Shown piece after piece: positions 32,806 through 39,557 of a stretch of DNA of 44,874 nucleotides. A program made the position numbers and the translations under genes. Position 1 is the first letter of the stretch, and each line of letters begins with the position of its first letter. Below the pieces are notes generated by a model that was not told where the DNA came from, did no database searches, and was given only the letters and a program-made list of their open reading frames with translations. Origin of the DNA: a virus; the IMG/VR virus record IMGVR_UViG_3300031841_005919, positions 1 to 44,874 of that record; one strand, given 5' to 3'.

Positions 32806-34116
32806 TTATAGCTTCGAAGCCGCTATGGTCGCGACTTTTGACCTCTCACCTTTCGTCAGTGTTATGTGACCTGTTATGTTTTCTTGTTTAAGGCGCTCTA
32901 CGACGTATGAGAGGCCGTTGTTGGTAGCATCTATATACACATTGTCAATCTGTTCAATATCTCCTGTAAGGACGATTTTAGTACCCTCTCCAACTCTTGT
33001 GAGGACAGTTTTTATTTCGTGTTGAGTCATGTTTTGAACTTCATCTATTACTATAAAGGCATTAGATATCGAACGTCCTCTAATAAATGTCATAGCTTCA
33101 ACTTCGATCTGTCCCTTTTCCTGATACAAATCCAGAGTCATCCGGTCGTCACCCATCAGGAACTGTAAATTGTCTTGTATGGGTGCGAGCCATGGCAACA
33201 TCTTTTCTTCCAGAGTGCCAGGTAAAAAACCAATATCTTTACCTACTGGTTCCACTGGTTTGGTTACTACTATCTTTTTGTATCTCGGCGAGGATCCCAA
33301 AGTCTGCTCCAAACCAGCCGCTAATGCTAGAAGGGTCTTGCCGCTACCAGCTTTTCCTATAAGGCTCACAACGGGAACCTCTGGGTCCATCAGTAAGTCT
33401 AGAGCGAACTGTTGTTCCTTATTTCTTGCTCTTGTACTCCAAACTTCAGTTTTGTTTATTTTCTCTAGTTTGCTTAGTTTGTCTTTAAATTTTGCTAGTG
33501 CTGTCTTTTTTGAATTAGAATTAGAAATAAGCATCACGAACTGGTTAGGGCAAAGGCCAACCATCTGTGCCTCATCTAATGTAACTGGCTTATCTTCGTA
33601 GAAGTTTTCCACAATTTGATCATCAACCAATATCTCTGCAGTTCCTGAAAATAAATCGTCTGATCGCGCAACAACTTGTTCTACCTGATAATCCTCTGTA
33701 AGGATTCCGAGAGCATCACATTTTACTCTCATGTTTATGTCACGAGACACAACGACTACTTTTCTATTTTTATTCTCTTCCATTTCAGAGAGTGCAGTTG
33801 CAATGATTTGATTATCTGAGTCTTCTAGTTCTAAATCATCAGGAAGACATAGGGGATTGTAGCCTTTTACTTTGATTATGCCTTTTCCTCTGGCGAGGCG
33901 AACACCTTTCGATAGATTACCCTTCGACCTTAATTGATCCAAATTCCTGATCGTGCTTCTTGCCTGGACTCCTACTGAGTCTTGGCGCTTTTTGTGTTTA
34001 TCTATTTCGTCTAAAACCTTTAAAGGGACAAGAATATCGTTATTACTAAAAGAGTTAATAGACTCAGAGTCTGTTAGATAAACGTTGGTATCTAACACAT
34101 AAGTTTTTTTTGCCAA
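32806..34116 (-). CDS. phoH: PIN-PhoH fusion protein (PhoH2-type, 436 aa)
   Basis: Residues 1-150 are a PIN ribonuclease domain, with TYVLDTNVYLTD (first acidic residue at 9), KVLDEID, DSDNQIIATALSEME and VVVVSRDINMRVKCDALG as the further acidic sites. From about residue 235 a PhoH ATPase follows: VVSLIGKAGSGKTLLALAAG (Walker A), VVTKPVEPVGKDIGFLPG, and SNAFIVIDEVQNMTQHEI (Walker B). The fused form is the bacterial PhoH2/YlaK type, an RNA helicase-nuclease, whereas many phages carry PhoH alone. The start is TTG at 34116, with AAGGA seven bases upstream. Host RNA turnover or phosphate-stress roles are usual suggestions, not shown here. Confidence 0.87.
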   Translation of the reverse strand: MAKKTYVLDTNVYLTDSESINSFSNNDILVPLKVLDEIDKHKKRQDSVGVQARSTIRNLDQLRSKGNLSKGVRLARGKGIIKVKGYNPLCLPDDLELEDSDNQIIATALSEMEENKNRKVVVVSRDINMRVKCDALGILTEDYQVEQVVARSDDLFSGTAEILVDDQIVENFYEDKPVTLDEAQMVGLCPNQFVMLISNSNSKKTALAKFKDKLSKLEKINKTEVWSTRARNKEQQFALDLLMDPEVPVVSLIGKAGSGKTLLALAAGLEQTLGSSPRYKKIVVTKPVEPVGKDIGFLPGTLEEKMLPWLAPIQDNLQFLMGDDRMTLDLYQEKGQIEVEAMTFIRGRSISNAFIVIDEVQNMTQHEIKTVLTRVGEGTKIVLTGDIEQIDNVYIDATNNGLSYVVERLKQENITGHITLTKGERSKVATIAASKL

Positions 34117-34158
34117 GATTATATCCTTTAATATCTTTCGATATCGATATTAACATAT

Positions 34159-34164
34159 TAAATA
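34159..34164 (-). promoter_or_regulatory. TATTTA element upstream of phoH
   Basis: The minus strand reads TTAGTATTTAATATG in the gap between the small exported protein gene and phoH. The core is about 42 bases before the TTG start. It abuts the stop codon of the upstream gene, so a phoH promoter here is plausible but weakly supported. Confidence 0.3.
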
Positions 34165-34368
34165 CTAATCATTAAAAGGATTTGACAAAGAAGTGGGTGC
34201 TTTTTCGTATATAATGGTCGTGTTATAGGTGTTTTTAGAGTTTATTTTTTTAGAAGTTACTTCGTATTTCACTTTATTATCTTTTTCTATTGTTGATTCT
34301 TGAGGTATTGAAGGTTGCACTGTCGTGGCCACTAGCAGAATCATGTTTTTCAATAAACAAATATTCAT
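34165..34368 (-). CDS. Small putative exported protein (67 aa)
   Basis: The N terminus MNICLLKNMILLVATTVQPS looks like a short signal peptide or membrane anchor, followed by about 45 polar residues rich in Lys, Asn, Ser and Thr. No family was recognised. A good ribosome-binding site (GGGAGAT, nine bases before ATG) supports a real gene. It is divergent from the plus-strand lipoprotein protease gene, with 64 bases between the two starts, and both products appear to be exported. Confidence 0.5.
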   Translation of the reverse strand: MNICLLKNMILLVATTVQPSIPQESTIEKDNKVKYEVTSKKINSKNTYNTTIIYEKAPTSLSNPFND

Positions 34369-34420
34369 TGTTATAATATCTCCCGGAAATTAAAGCCTTT
34401 AAAAAAAGCTTCTTATTGTA

Positions 34421-34426
34421 TATTTA
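34421..34426 (+). promoter_or_regulatory. TATTTA element 6 nt before the plus-strand gene start
   Basis: The plus strand reads TTGTATATTTATTATAT then ATG, without a Shine-Dalgarno sequence. It is the only plus-strand gene and carries the same start-proximal element as several minus-strand genes, which strengthens the case that the element is functional. Confidence 0.4.
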
Positions 34427-34432
34427 TTATAT

Positions 34433-35221
34433 ATGAGAGTGAAAAGCACACATTTATTACTTTTATTATTTTTTAGTGTTTTGTCTTGCAATAGACCCCT
34501 GGCATTTAGTTCTGAGAGAGAAGAAGCTTCTAGGTATTTTGTTAAAGTTTTCACACACATACAAGTAACAAGATGCGATAAAGAGAAAATTCCAGAAAGT
34601 GAAGAATCTTGTGAAGATAGATGGGTTACATCAACGGGAAGCGGATTGATTATTGATCTTTCTGAAGGGCACCAGAATCAGATAGTCCTATCCGCAGGCC
34701 ATGTGTGTAATTCTCACATGAAAGATTCTGAAGATGAAAAATATACATATAAAATATCGGAAACTATCAGAATTCTTGACAGGAATTCATATATTCACGA
34801 TGCTAGCGTCATATTGTCTACTATGCCTCCAGAGGGAGGAGATTTGTGTTCGCTTTACGTGCCAACTCTTCAATATTTGAATCCAGAAGGTAAATCTAAA
34901 ATAAAGCTAGCATACAGCGCGCCGAGACCGGGTGAAAATGTTTACTATGTCGGGGCACCTATAGGTATACACCACCCTCCTGCAGCACTTATGTTGCACG
35001 GTATATTCTCCGGAGACATTGATGATATTTCTTCTCTTACGTCTGTACCTGCTGCACCTGGTGCAAGCGGCTCTGTTTTGTTGTCTTTACAAAATAAAAT
35101 ATATGGCGTCGTCTATGCTGTCCATCCGTTATTCAATCATGCAACGATTGTTACCAGCCATGAAGAAACAAAGAGATTCCTCATAAAAACAAAAGAAATG
35201 ATAGGTGATGTATCTGATTAA
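34433..35221 (+). CDS. Exported trypsin-like serine protease, probable lipoprotein (262 aa)
   Basis: A signal peptide with a lipobox-like end (LLLLLFFSVLSC, Cys 19) suggests lipidation and anchoring in the cell envelope. The chymotrypsin-like triad is visible: His in IVLSAGHVCNSH (about residue 89), Asp either in YIHDASVIL or in GGDLC, and Ser in PAAPGASGSVLLS (about residue 214). Several Cys residues (RCDKEK, ESCEDR, GHVC, DLC) could form disulphides outside the cytoplasm. This is the sole plus-strand gene. Its stop overlaps that of the facing gene. No Shine-Dalgarno sequence is seen before ATG. A role in modifying the infected cell's envelope or degrading surface proteins is inferred. Confidence 0.75.
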   Translation: MRVKSTHLLLLLFFSVLSCNRPLAFSSEREEASRYFVKVFTHIQVTRCDKEKIPESEESCEDRWVTSTGSGLIIDLSEGHQNQIVLSAGHVCNSHMKDSEDEKYTYKISETIRILDRNSYIHDASVILSTMPPEGGDLCSLYVPTLQYLNPEGKSKIKLAYSAPRPGENVYYVGAPIGIHHPPAALMLHGIFSGDIDDISSLTSVPAAPGASGSVLLSLQNKIYGVVYAVHPLFNHATIVTSHEETKRFLIKTKEMIGDVSD

Positions 35222-35511
35222 TCTTCTACAGGATGATATTTGACATATACTTTATAGTTCATCGAAATACCATCTAATCCATGACCTGGTGCCGGGGCTG
35301 CACTAGTAAAATAGACATTATGAACTTGCTCATGCTCCATAATACTTATAAGCAAATCTAAAGACATAATATTTATTGTGAATCTGTATACACCTTCTCC
35401 AAAACCTTTATGCGGGAAGGGCATATGGGCTGAAAACTTGAGATATTTTTCATCCTTTATTAAAGGTGCTAATATCTTTAAAGATTCTTCTTCAGTTATT
35501 GGTCTACTCAT
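35218..35511 (-). CDS. Uncharacterised protein (97 aa)
   Basis: No family was recognised. The protein is alpha/beta, with KYLKFSAHMPFPHKGFGEGV and YRFTINIMSLDLLISIMEHE in the first two thirds and a conserved-looking PAPGHGLDGISMNYKVYV near the end. The start ATG has AGAGGTG six bases upstream, which supports it. It ends head-to-head with the serine protease gene, the two stops sharing TTAA at 35218-35221. It follows clpP by 15 bases and is probably co-transcribed with it. Confidence 0.5.
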   Translation of the reverse strand: MSRPITEEESLKILAPLIKDEKYLKFSAHMPFPHKGFGEGVYRFTINIMSLDLLISIMEHEQVHNVYFTSAAPAPGHGLDGISMNYKVYVKYHPVED

Positions 35512-35526
35512 TTTGTCACCTCTTTA

Positions 35527-36159
35527 TCAGATAAGCTCGTCAACTAAGCCATACTCTAAGCATTTTTCTGCTTCCCACCACAGATCATGCTTTAAGATGT
35601 TGTCTAATTCCCTCTTGGGAATCTTTGTGTGCTGTTTATAAATATCTTTTATCTTCTTCATAAGCATTTCTGAATTTTGCATATCATCTTGCATGTCCTG
35701 AAACTTCCCCCACAACAGGCCAGAAAGCTGGTGAACTAACATACATGCATTTCTGTGCATATATCTTCTCTCAGCTACGACAGACATTAAAGTTGCTGCA
35801 CTTGCTGCGCAGCCATCTATAATCGAATGAACAGGGACCTTTGAAGACTTGATATAATCAACAGCCGACAACCCTGCGAATACAGAACCGCCATAACTGT
35901 TTATGTGTAGTTTAATGGGCGGAGGCTCATATTCTAGCGGTACAGTCTTACCCAAAAAGGCGACGTTTAAGTTGTGAATACCTCTATTCACTTTTAAGAT
36001 TTTAGGACGAGTAACTGCAGAATAAAAATAAATTCTATTATGACTAAACTCTACGACATTATTGTCGGTTGTTGCATGAGCTTTTGTTTCGCTCGCCATC
36101 TCGTGAGGTGTTCTTAGCTCTTCCTGTTCATCTTCTGAACCCCAATAGTGGTCTAACAT
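35527..36159 (-). CDS. clpP: ClpP-like serine protease (210 aa)
   Basis: The ClpP/crotonase fold shows LHINSYGGSVFAGLSAVDY near residues 73-91, the nucleophile Ser in HSIIDGCAASAATLMSVVAE (about 108), the His in NACMLVHQLSGLLWG (about 133), and an Asp in LKHDLWWEAEKCLEYGL (about 190). The final GLVDELI is typical. It is of usual ClpP length with a roughly 25-residue acidic N-terminal extension. Phage ClpP homologues may act in head maturation or host proteolysis. No ClpX/ClpA partner lies in the window. The start ATG has AAGGAAAGGAAAA upstream. Confidence 0.87.
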   Translation of the reverse strand: MLDHYWGSEDEQEELRTPHEMASETKAHATTDNNVVEFSHNRIYFYSAVTRPKILKVNRGIHNLNVAFLGKTVPLEYEPPPIKLHINSYGGSVFAGLSAVDYIKSSKVPVHSIIDGCAASAATLMSVVAERRYMHRNACMLVHQLSGLLWGKFQDMQDDMQNSEMLMKKIKDIYKQHTKIPKRELDNILKHDLWWEAEKCLEYGLVDELI

Positions 36160-36189
36160 TGTATTTTCCTTTCCTTTTGATTCACAAAA

Positions 36190-36753
36190 TCAAAATCCTT
36201 TAATGATATTTTGTATTTCTTTTTTGCTTCTCTTTTTTTCCTGGGGAATATGAGTGTATATTATCTCAATATACAACGACCTTTCGCCATCAGCAAATAG
36301 ACTAGATTCGATATGGTACCCACCATGTGTCCAATACGTATTAATATCGTGAAGCCCCAAAGATATAGGATAACAGGGAGCAGCGGTTAAAAGGTCCTCA
36401 ATGATTGGGTCTCTCCATTCTTTGACCAGACTGTAAGGTCCATATTTGCTATTAAGAAACCTTCGCACTTCTTTGTATTTATCGATACAGTTTTGCTCGT
36501 TTAAGCCGCGTGGGCCCAATATAAGGTAAGCCTTTGATATCTTATTCTTGTGGAAAACCAGTTGTATCTCTGCCTCGAGGCCCAAGACACTTTCTTCCTT
36601 AAGATAAACAACTTTGCCCCAATCAACACCACCATAAAAGTAACTATATCCAGATATTTGAGGATATTCTTTGTGAATCTTATCCCAGGAGATATTTAAT
36701 GGGTTTAGCGAAGTGAAAGATAAAATTAGGTACGATAATATACTTTGAAACAT
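36190..36753 (-). CDS. Putative secreted protein (187 aa)
   Basis: Residues 1-20 (MFQSILSYLILSFTSLNPLN) look like a signal peptide without a strong basic start. The mature part is beta-rich, with LGLEAEIQLVFHKNKISKAY and LYIEIIYTHIPQEKK at the end, and two Cys. The layout resembles small periplasmic or lipoprotein domains of bacteria that use a YxFxxGKL-like strand, but no family was identified. It starts 16 bases behind the tRNA and is probably on the same transcript. No Shine-Dalgarno sequence is clear. Confidence 0.5.
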   Translation of the reverse strand: MFQSILSYLILSFTSLNPLNISWDKIHKEYPQISGYSYFYGGVDWGKVVYLKEESVLGLEAEIQLVFHKNKISKAYLILGPRGLNEQNCIDKYKEVRRFLNSKYGPYSLVKEWRDPIIEDLLTAAPCYPISLGLHDINTYWTHGGYHIESSLFADGERSLYIEIIYTHIPQEKKRSKKEIQNIIKGF

Positions 36754-36768
36754 AATAAAATTTTACAG

Positions 36769-36842
36769 TGGGCCCACCTGGACTCGAACCAGGAACCGAC
36801 GGTTTATGAGACCGGCGCTCTAACCTATTGAGCTATAGGCCC
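36769..36842 (-). tRNA. tRNA with CAU anticodon, probable tRNA-Ile2 (AUA-reading after lysidine modification)
   Basis: The minus strand folds as a full cloverleaf: acceptor GGGCCTA/TGGGCCC, D arm GCTC-GAGC, anticodon stem CCGGT/ACCGT (one C-U mismatch), loop CTCATAA, T arm CCTGG-TTCGAGT-CCAGG, discriminator A, no encoded CCA. The anticodon CAT is at 36808-36806. Initiator features are absent: positions 29-31 are GGT, not GGG, and pair 1-72 is G-C. C4-G69 and C5-G68 match the acceptor pairs reported for TilS recognition of E. coli tRNA-Ile2, whereas E. coli elongator tRNA-Met has T4 and A5. With a TilS gene 24 bases upstream, tRNA-Ile2 is the likeliest identity. Confidence 0.93.
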
Positions 36843-36850
36843 CCACTTAT

Positions 36851-36869
36851 TAAGTATATAATATACTTA
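36851..36869. repeat. AT-rich inverted repeat between tilS and the tRNA
   Basis: TAAGTATAT and ATATACTTA are 9-base arms around a single A. The stop codon of tilS lies in one arm. In RNA it could form a hairpin of about eight pairs just before the tRNA 5' end, perhaps helping processing. It has no following U-run, so it is not a clear terminator. Confidence 0.45.
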
Positions 36870-37472
36870 TTTTACATAAAGTTCAAGAAGTTTTTTTCGA
36901 ATAGTCTTTCTAATCCCTGGATTTACTTTTAGGACATGTGGGATAATGTTTTTTCTCACATGGTTTCTCATAAAATTTGTGTGCTGATTTGACGGATCTT
37001 CAATCCACTCTACTCCCTTCCTCTTTGCATAGCCAATAATAGATTTTTTGTCTGTCAACAAGAATGGACGATATATGTTACTTGACCTTTGATATGGTAT
37101 TAACCTTCCTTGGCCATGAAAGCTTGTCATAAGCCACGTTTCTACACAGTCATCCAAATGGTGACATGTTAACAGAAAATCAGCATCCAAGCTATCAAAA
37201 AAAGAATATCTCTCATCTCTCCAAAACTCCTCAAGAGACCTCTTACCTCGAGACCCCTTCACTTTACCTATATCAAGTTTAAGGTTGCTTTTTTGCGCAA
37301 AAGACTTTACAAAGTCTTCAGCTTTTCTGGAGTGTGCAGTATCGTGGTTGAAATATGCTAAAGAGATATCTCTCTTTCCTTGCATAAGAAAATGAACAAA
37401 CGCCATTGAATCCACGCCGCCAGAACAAGCAACTGTAACTTTTTCAGGTATTTTGCCTAAGATACGAATCAT
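36867..37472 (-). CDS. tilS: tRNA(Ile)-lysidine synthase, minimal catalytic form (201 aa)
   Basis: The PP-loop ATPase motif TVACSGGVDSMAFVHF is at residues 13-28. LTCHHLDDCVETWLM near 100-114 and NFMRNHVRKNIIPHVLK near 166-182 are the TilS-specific signatures. The enzyme uses ATP and lysine to convert C34 of CAU-anticodon tRNA-Ile to lysidine, changing both its codon (AUG to AUA) and its charging. The protein ends after the N-terminal catalytic domain; bacterial TilS is usually 310-460 residues with C-terminal tRNA-binding domains. It lies directly upstream of the CAU tRNA. The ATG is preceded by ATATTTATTGT with no Shine-Dalgarno sequence. Confidence 0.88.
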   Translation of the reverse strand: MIRILGKIPEKVTVACSGGVDSMAFVHFLMQGKRDISLAYFNHDTAHSRKAEDFVKSFAQKSNLKLDIGKVKGSRGKRSLEEFWRDERYSFFDSLDADFLLTCHHLDDCVETWLMTSFHGQGRLIPYQRSSNIYRPFLLTDKKSIIGYAKRKGVEWIEDPSNQHTNFMRNHVRKNIIPHVLKVNPGIRKTIRKKLLELYVK

Positions 37473-37473
37473 A

Positions 37474-37492
37474 CAATAAATATATTTTATTG
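37474..37492. repeat. Short inverted repeat before tilS
   Basis: CAATAAA and TTTATTG, seven bases each, flank TATAT. The repeat overlaps the TATTTA element and ends one base before the tilS ATG. It may be part of the promoter or a weak RNA hairpin. Confidence 0.35.
37477..37482 (-). promoter_or_regulatory. TATTTA element 4 nt before tilS
   Basis: The minus strand reads AAATATATTTATTGT then ATG. There is no Shine-Dalgarno sequence. It may drive tilS, the tRNA and the downstream secreted-protein gene as one unit. Confidence 0.4.
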
Positions 37493-37515
37493 TCGATTAT
37501 TTGTCAAGTGTATTT

Positions 37516-37722
37516 TTATCTAGAAAGCAACTGAACTATGTATCTTTTTATTGCTTCTTCTAAGTTTTTGGCGAGGAATTTATCTTTGTCTTCGTCAGAA
37601 CCTTCTGTAGCATCATCTACCACTTTCTGAACTAGGTCATCCCTTTGTTGTTGTGTGAGTTCTATTTCCTCATCTACAACTGTCGCATTTGGAGATTGTT
37701 TATTTATTTTTATCTTTAACAT
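37516..37722 (-). CDS. Small uncharacterised protein (68 aa)
   Basis: ATG at 37722 is preferred, with GAGG 11 bases upstream; the frame continues upstream but without a better start. The sequence MLKIKINKQSPNATVVDEEI starts beta-like and ends in an acidic helical region (GSDEDKDKFLAKNLEEAIKR). No family was recognised. It overlaps the end of the 53-residue gene by 23 bases. Confidence 0.45.
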   Translation of the reverse strand: MLKIKINKQSPNATVVDEEIELTQQQRDDLVQKVVDDATEGSDEDKDKFLAKNLEEAIKRYIVQLLSR

Positions 37723-37861
37723 CTTTTTTGTCCTCAACGTGATCGGACTCTTGCAATGCCGAGCTTGCAATCAGGGAAATCGGCATGCTTCTTTCTTTTG
37801 CATGCACTTTCACTAAAGCAGATCCTAAAACTTTCTGCTCCTCCAACTGTTTAACTAGCAT
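37700..37861 (-). CDS. Small overlapping ORF (53 aa)
   Basis: A short frame opens with ATG at 37861, seven bases after a strong AGAGGA site and one base after the stop of the 211-residue gene. The product begins MLVKQLEEQKVLGSALVKVH and ends in a charged DHVEDKKDVKDKNK tail. No family was recognised. The ribosome-binding site and packing argue that it is real; its 23-base overlap with the next gene is larger than usual here. Confidence 0.45.
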   Translation of the reverse strand: MLVKQLEEQKVLGSALVKVHAKERSMPISLIASSALQESDHVEDKKDVKDKNK

Positions 37862-37862
37862 A

Positions 37863-38498
37863 TTATTTTCCTCTCTCTATTGAGTCAATTGCAGTCGCGA
37901 TTATTCGCATAATTGAGAGTGCATTCTTTGCATTGATGCCTTTGGAATAATCAATGTCTAAAACAGCTTTTAATGCAGGCAGTATTTGAGATAAGGTAAC
38001 CCTTGAATCTTCTTTGTCTTGAGTTTCTCCTGATTCTGGTCCTCCAGAATGAACGTCATACGTTGATTGATCAACAGGAGACAGGCCGTCAGCTGGTAGG
38101 TCCTTGGCTGTTTGCTGCTGACTTGTTGCTTTGCCATATTTAGTTGGAAAATCTTTGTATTTCGAGAATAACTTAGCCTTTGTATGATCTCCAAACATTT
38201 GCATAGCTCGTTTTAATGTTGGGCCTCCAAGATGAGACAAACGACCAGTAATCCAAGCTACAAGAAATTCTGGATCTTCTGCCATTTTAGAAGGCAGGCC
38301 AGCTCTTTGTAGGAGTCTTAGTATGTTTTGTATATCCAGATCTGGGCCCGCATTTATCATGATGTCTCTTGCGACTGGCTGACTTCTGCCGAGTCCCATA
38401 TCTGATGCTATATCATCAAAAACTTCTTGCCATTCAGGATCTACAACTTCGTTGGTTGTATATTTATTCCAGTTTTCTACTAGTTTTTTGAACTTCAT
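37863..38498 (-). CDS. Uncharacterised protein, possible internal head protein (211 aa)
   Basis: The N terminus MKFKKLVENWNKYTTNE resembles that of the protein at the right edge of the window (MKLIMENWKHYLKE). It contains L-V-E, which fits the L/I-x-E cleavage preference of T4 prohead protease. The middle is helical (FLVAWITGRLSHLGG, KRAMQMFGDHTKAKLF), then a Gln/Ser/Gly-rich linker, then a C-terminal helical domain (LPALKAVLDIDYSKG, SIMRIIATAIDSIER). No family was recognised. The ATG follows ATACTATTTAATAGT without a Shine-Dalgarno sequence. Confidence 0.5.
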   Translation of the reverse strand: MKFKKLVENWNKYTTNEVVDPEWQEVFDDIASDMGLGRSQPVARDIMINAGPDLDIQNILRLLQRAGLPSKMAEDPEFLVAWITGRLSHLGGPTLKRAMQMFGDHTKAKLFSKYKDFPTKYGKATSQQQTAKDLPADGLSPVDQSTYDVHSGGPESGETQDKEDSRVTLSQILPALKAVLDIDYSKGINAKNALSIMRIIATAIDSIERGK

Positions 38499-38503
38499 AC
38501 TAT

Positions 38504-38509
38504 TAAATA
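38504..38509 (-). promoter_or_regulatory. TATTTA element 5 nt before the 38498 start
   Basis: The minus strand reads GATACTATTTAATAGT then ATG. ATACTATT and AATAGTAT also form a near-palindrome. No Shine-Dalgarno sequence is present. Confidence 0.42.
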
Positions 38510-38540
38510 GTATCTTTTCTCAAAAGCAGATGTATACAGG

Positions 38541-38560
38541 GTATTTTTAAGTATTTTTAA
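38541..38560. repeat. Tandem decamer gtatttttaa x2
   Basis: Two perfect copies of GTATTTTTAA (plus strand) cover the end of the uvsE gene, whose stop codon lies inside the second copy. On the minus strand this reads as A-rich, not a U-run, so it is not a typical terminator for uvsE. It may be a chance slippage repeat. Confidence 0.5.
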
Positions 38561-39486
38561 GCAACGTTAAGAATGTCACGATATTTGAGAAGTGCTTGCT
38601 CTTTCTTTTTGCACTCCAGCATTATGTCGTGTGCTAATCCATAACTGTTGGCTGGATTGAGTATATAGTCTGAGTGGGCTTGTGGTTTGATTTTTGGATT
38701 TTTTTGTTCTTCAGCTCTAGACTCTGAGAGGTGGACTACTGGCTTAAGATGTTCTGGCCAGGTAGAAGCTGCCAATTTAAGCGCTTCCTCTTCTGTTTGC
38801 CCGCCTGTGCAGAACCTGTGGTGATGGTAATCAAACACTATTGGAACGCCAGTCTTTACATGAATGTAGTCGTATAGATGCTTTGTCGACCACATGCTAG
38901 CTTTATCATCGTTCTCTAGAGTGAGGCGAGCCTGACAATTGTTATCTAGCTTATAGAAGTTTTCACACCATCGTTTCGCTGTGCTCTCAAAGTCTCCACC
39001 ATAAGTGCCGCCAACATGAATATTGATTTTGTTGTATGGAGTCGCATCGTAAAAGCCCATAAGATCAAACACCTCAGAGTGCGTATTCAGCTCTTTTATT
39101 GTATTCTCCACAACTTTAGGATTAGGAGAGCCAAGCACGTTGAAGGGGCCAGGGTGCGTTGTGATACGATGACCATGGCGAGTAGCGAAGGCGCCGGCTT
39201 CGTCGAGTGCATACGCAATATCATCAAAGTCTGGCAGGTCCTTGAGTTCATACTCGCTAGCCCAAGGAAATACATCACTACTCATACGATAAAATTTAAT
39301 GTTATTGGCTTCGTTCCACTGTAGAATCTTGAGAAGATCTTGGCAGTTCTGAAGTGCAAGTTCAGATGCGTAAGCTAAGCCCTTTTCTTGAAAGGTTCTC
39401 TTGATCATAGAGCGATTAGTTGTGATTCGTTTTGATTTCGGTACTTCAGATAAGGCAGTGTTAATACAAGCATAACCTAGATTCAT
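38557..39486 (-). CDS. uvsE: UV damage endonuclease (UvsE/UvdE family)
   Basis: The 309-residue protein is a full-length UVDE. It begins NLGYACINTALSEVPKSKR, the family's first barrel strand. FYRMSSDVFPWASEYEL, HRITTHPGPFNVLGSPN, INIHVGGTYGGDFESTAKRW, ARLTLENDDKASM and PIVFDYHHHRFC carry the metal-binding His, Glu and Asp residues of the TIM barrel. It nicks DNA 5' to UV photoproducts, giving photolyase-independent repair. Such a gene suits a phage of sunlit water. The ATG lies 27 bases downstream of TATAAATA, the T4 late-promoter core. Confidence 0.92.
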   Translation of the reverse strand: MNLGYACINTALSEVPKSKRITTNRSMIKRTFQEKGLAYASELALQNCQDLLKILQWNEANNIKFYRMSSDVFPWASEYELKDLPDFDDIAYALDEAGAFATRHGHRITTHPGPFNVLGSPNPKVVENTIKELNTHSEVFDLMGFYDATPYNKINIHVGGTYGGDFESTAKRWCENFYKLDNNCQARLTLENDDKASMWSTKHLYDYIHVKTGVPIVFDYHHHRFCTGGQTEEEALKLAASTWPEHLKPVVHLSESRAEEQKNPKIKPQAHSDYILNPANSYGLAHDIMLECKKKEQALLKYRDILNVA

Positions 39487-39512
39487 GATAAAACTTTCAT
39501 TGTTGTTGAATG

Positions 39513-39520
39513 TATTTATA
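39513..39520 (-). promoter_or_regulatory. T4-type late promoter core TATAAATA before uvsE
   Basis: The minus strand carries the exact T4 late -10 octamer, 26 bases of sequence before the uvsE ATG, in a true intergenic gap. A gp55-like sigma factor is encoded in this window. The match is exact, but single octamers occur by chance in AT-rich DNA. Confidence 0.5.
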
Positions 39521-39557
39521 CTATATCACAAGGAAATGTATTCTGCAAGATTTATGT

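Noticed and set aside
34066-34156. Short reading frame of about 30 codons before and overlapping the phoH start
   Set aside because: It begins just behind a TATTTA element, but it is out of frame with phoH, has no recognisable product and overlaps the real TTG start with its ribosome-binding site.
36769-36842. tRNA-CAU as initiator tRNA-Met
   Set aside because: Pair 1-72 is G-C and positions 29-31 are GGT rather than GGG, so the initiator hallmarks are missing. Elongator Met remains an alternative to Ile2.
38541-38560. Tandem GTATTTTTAA as transcription terminator
   Set aside because: In the transcribed direction of uvsE it gives an A-rich run with no stable hairpin.
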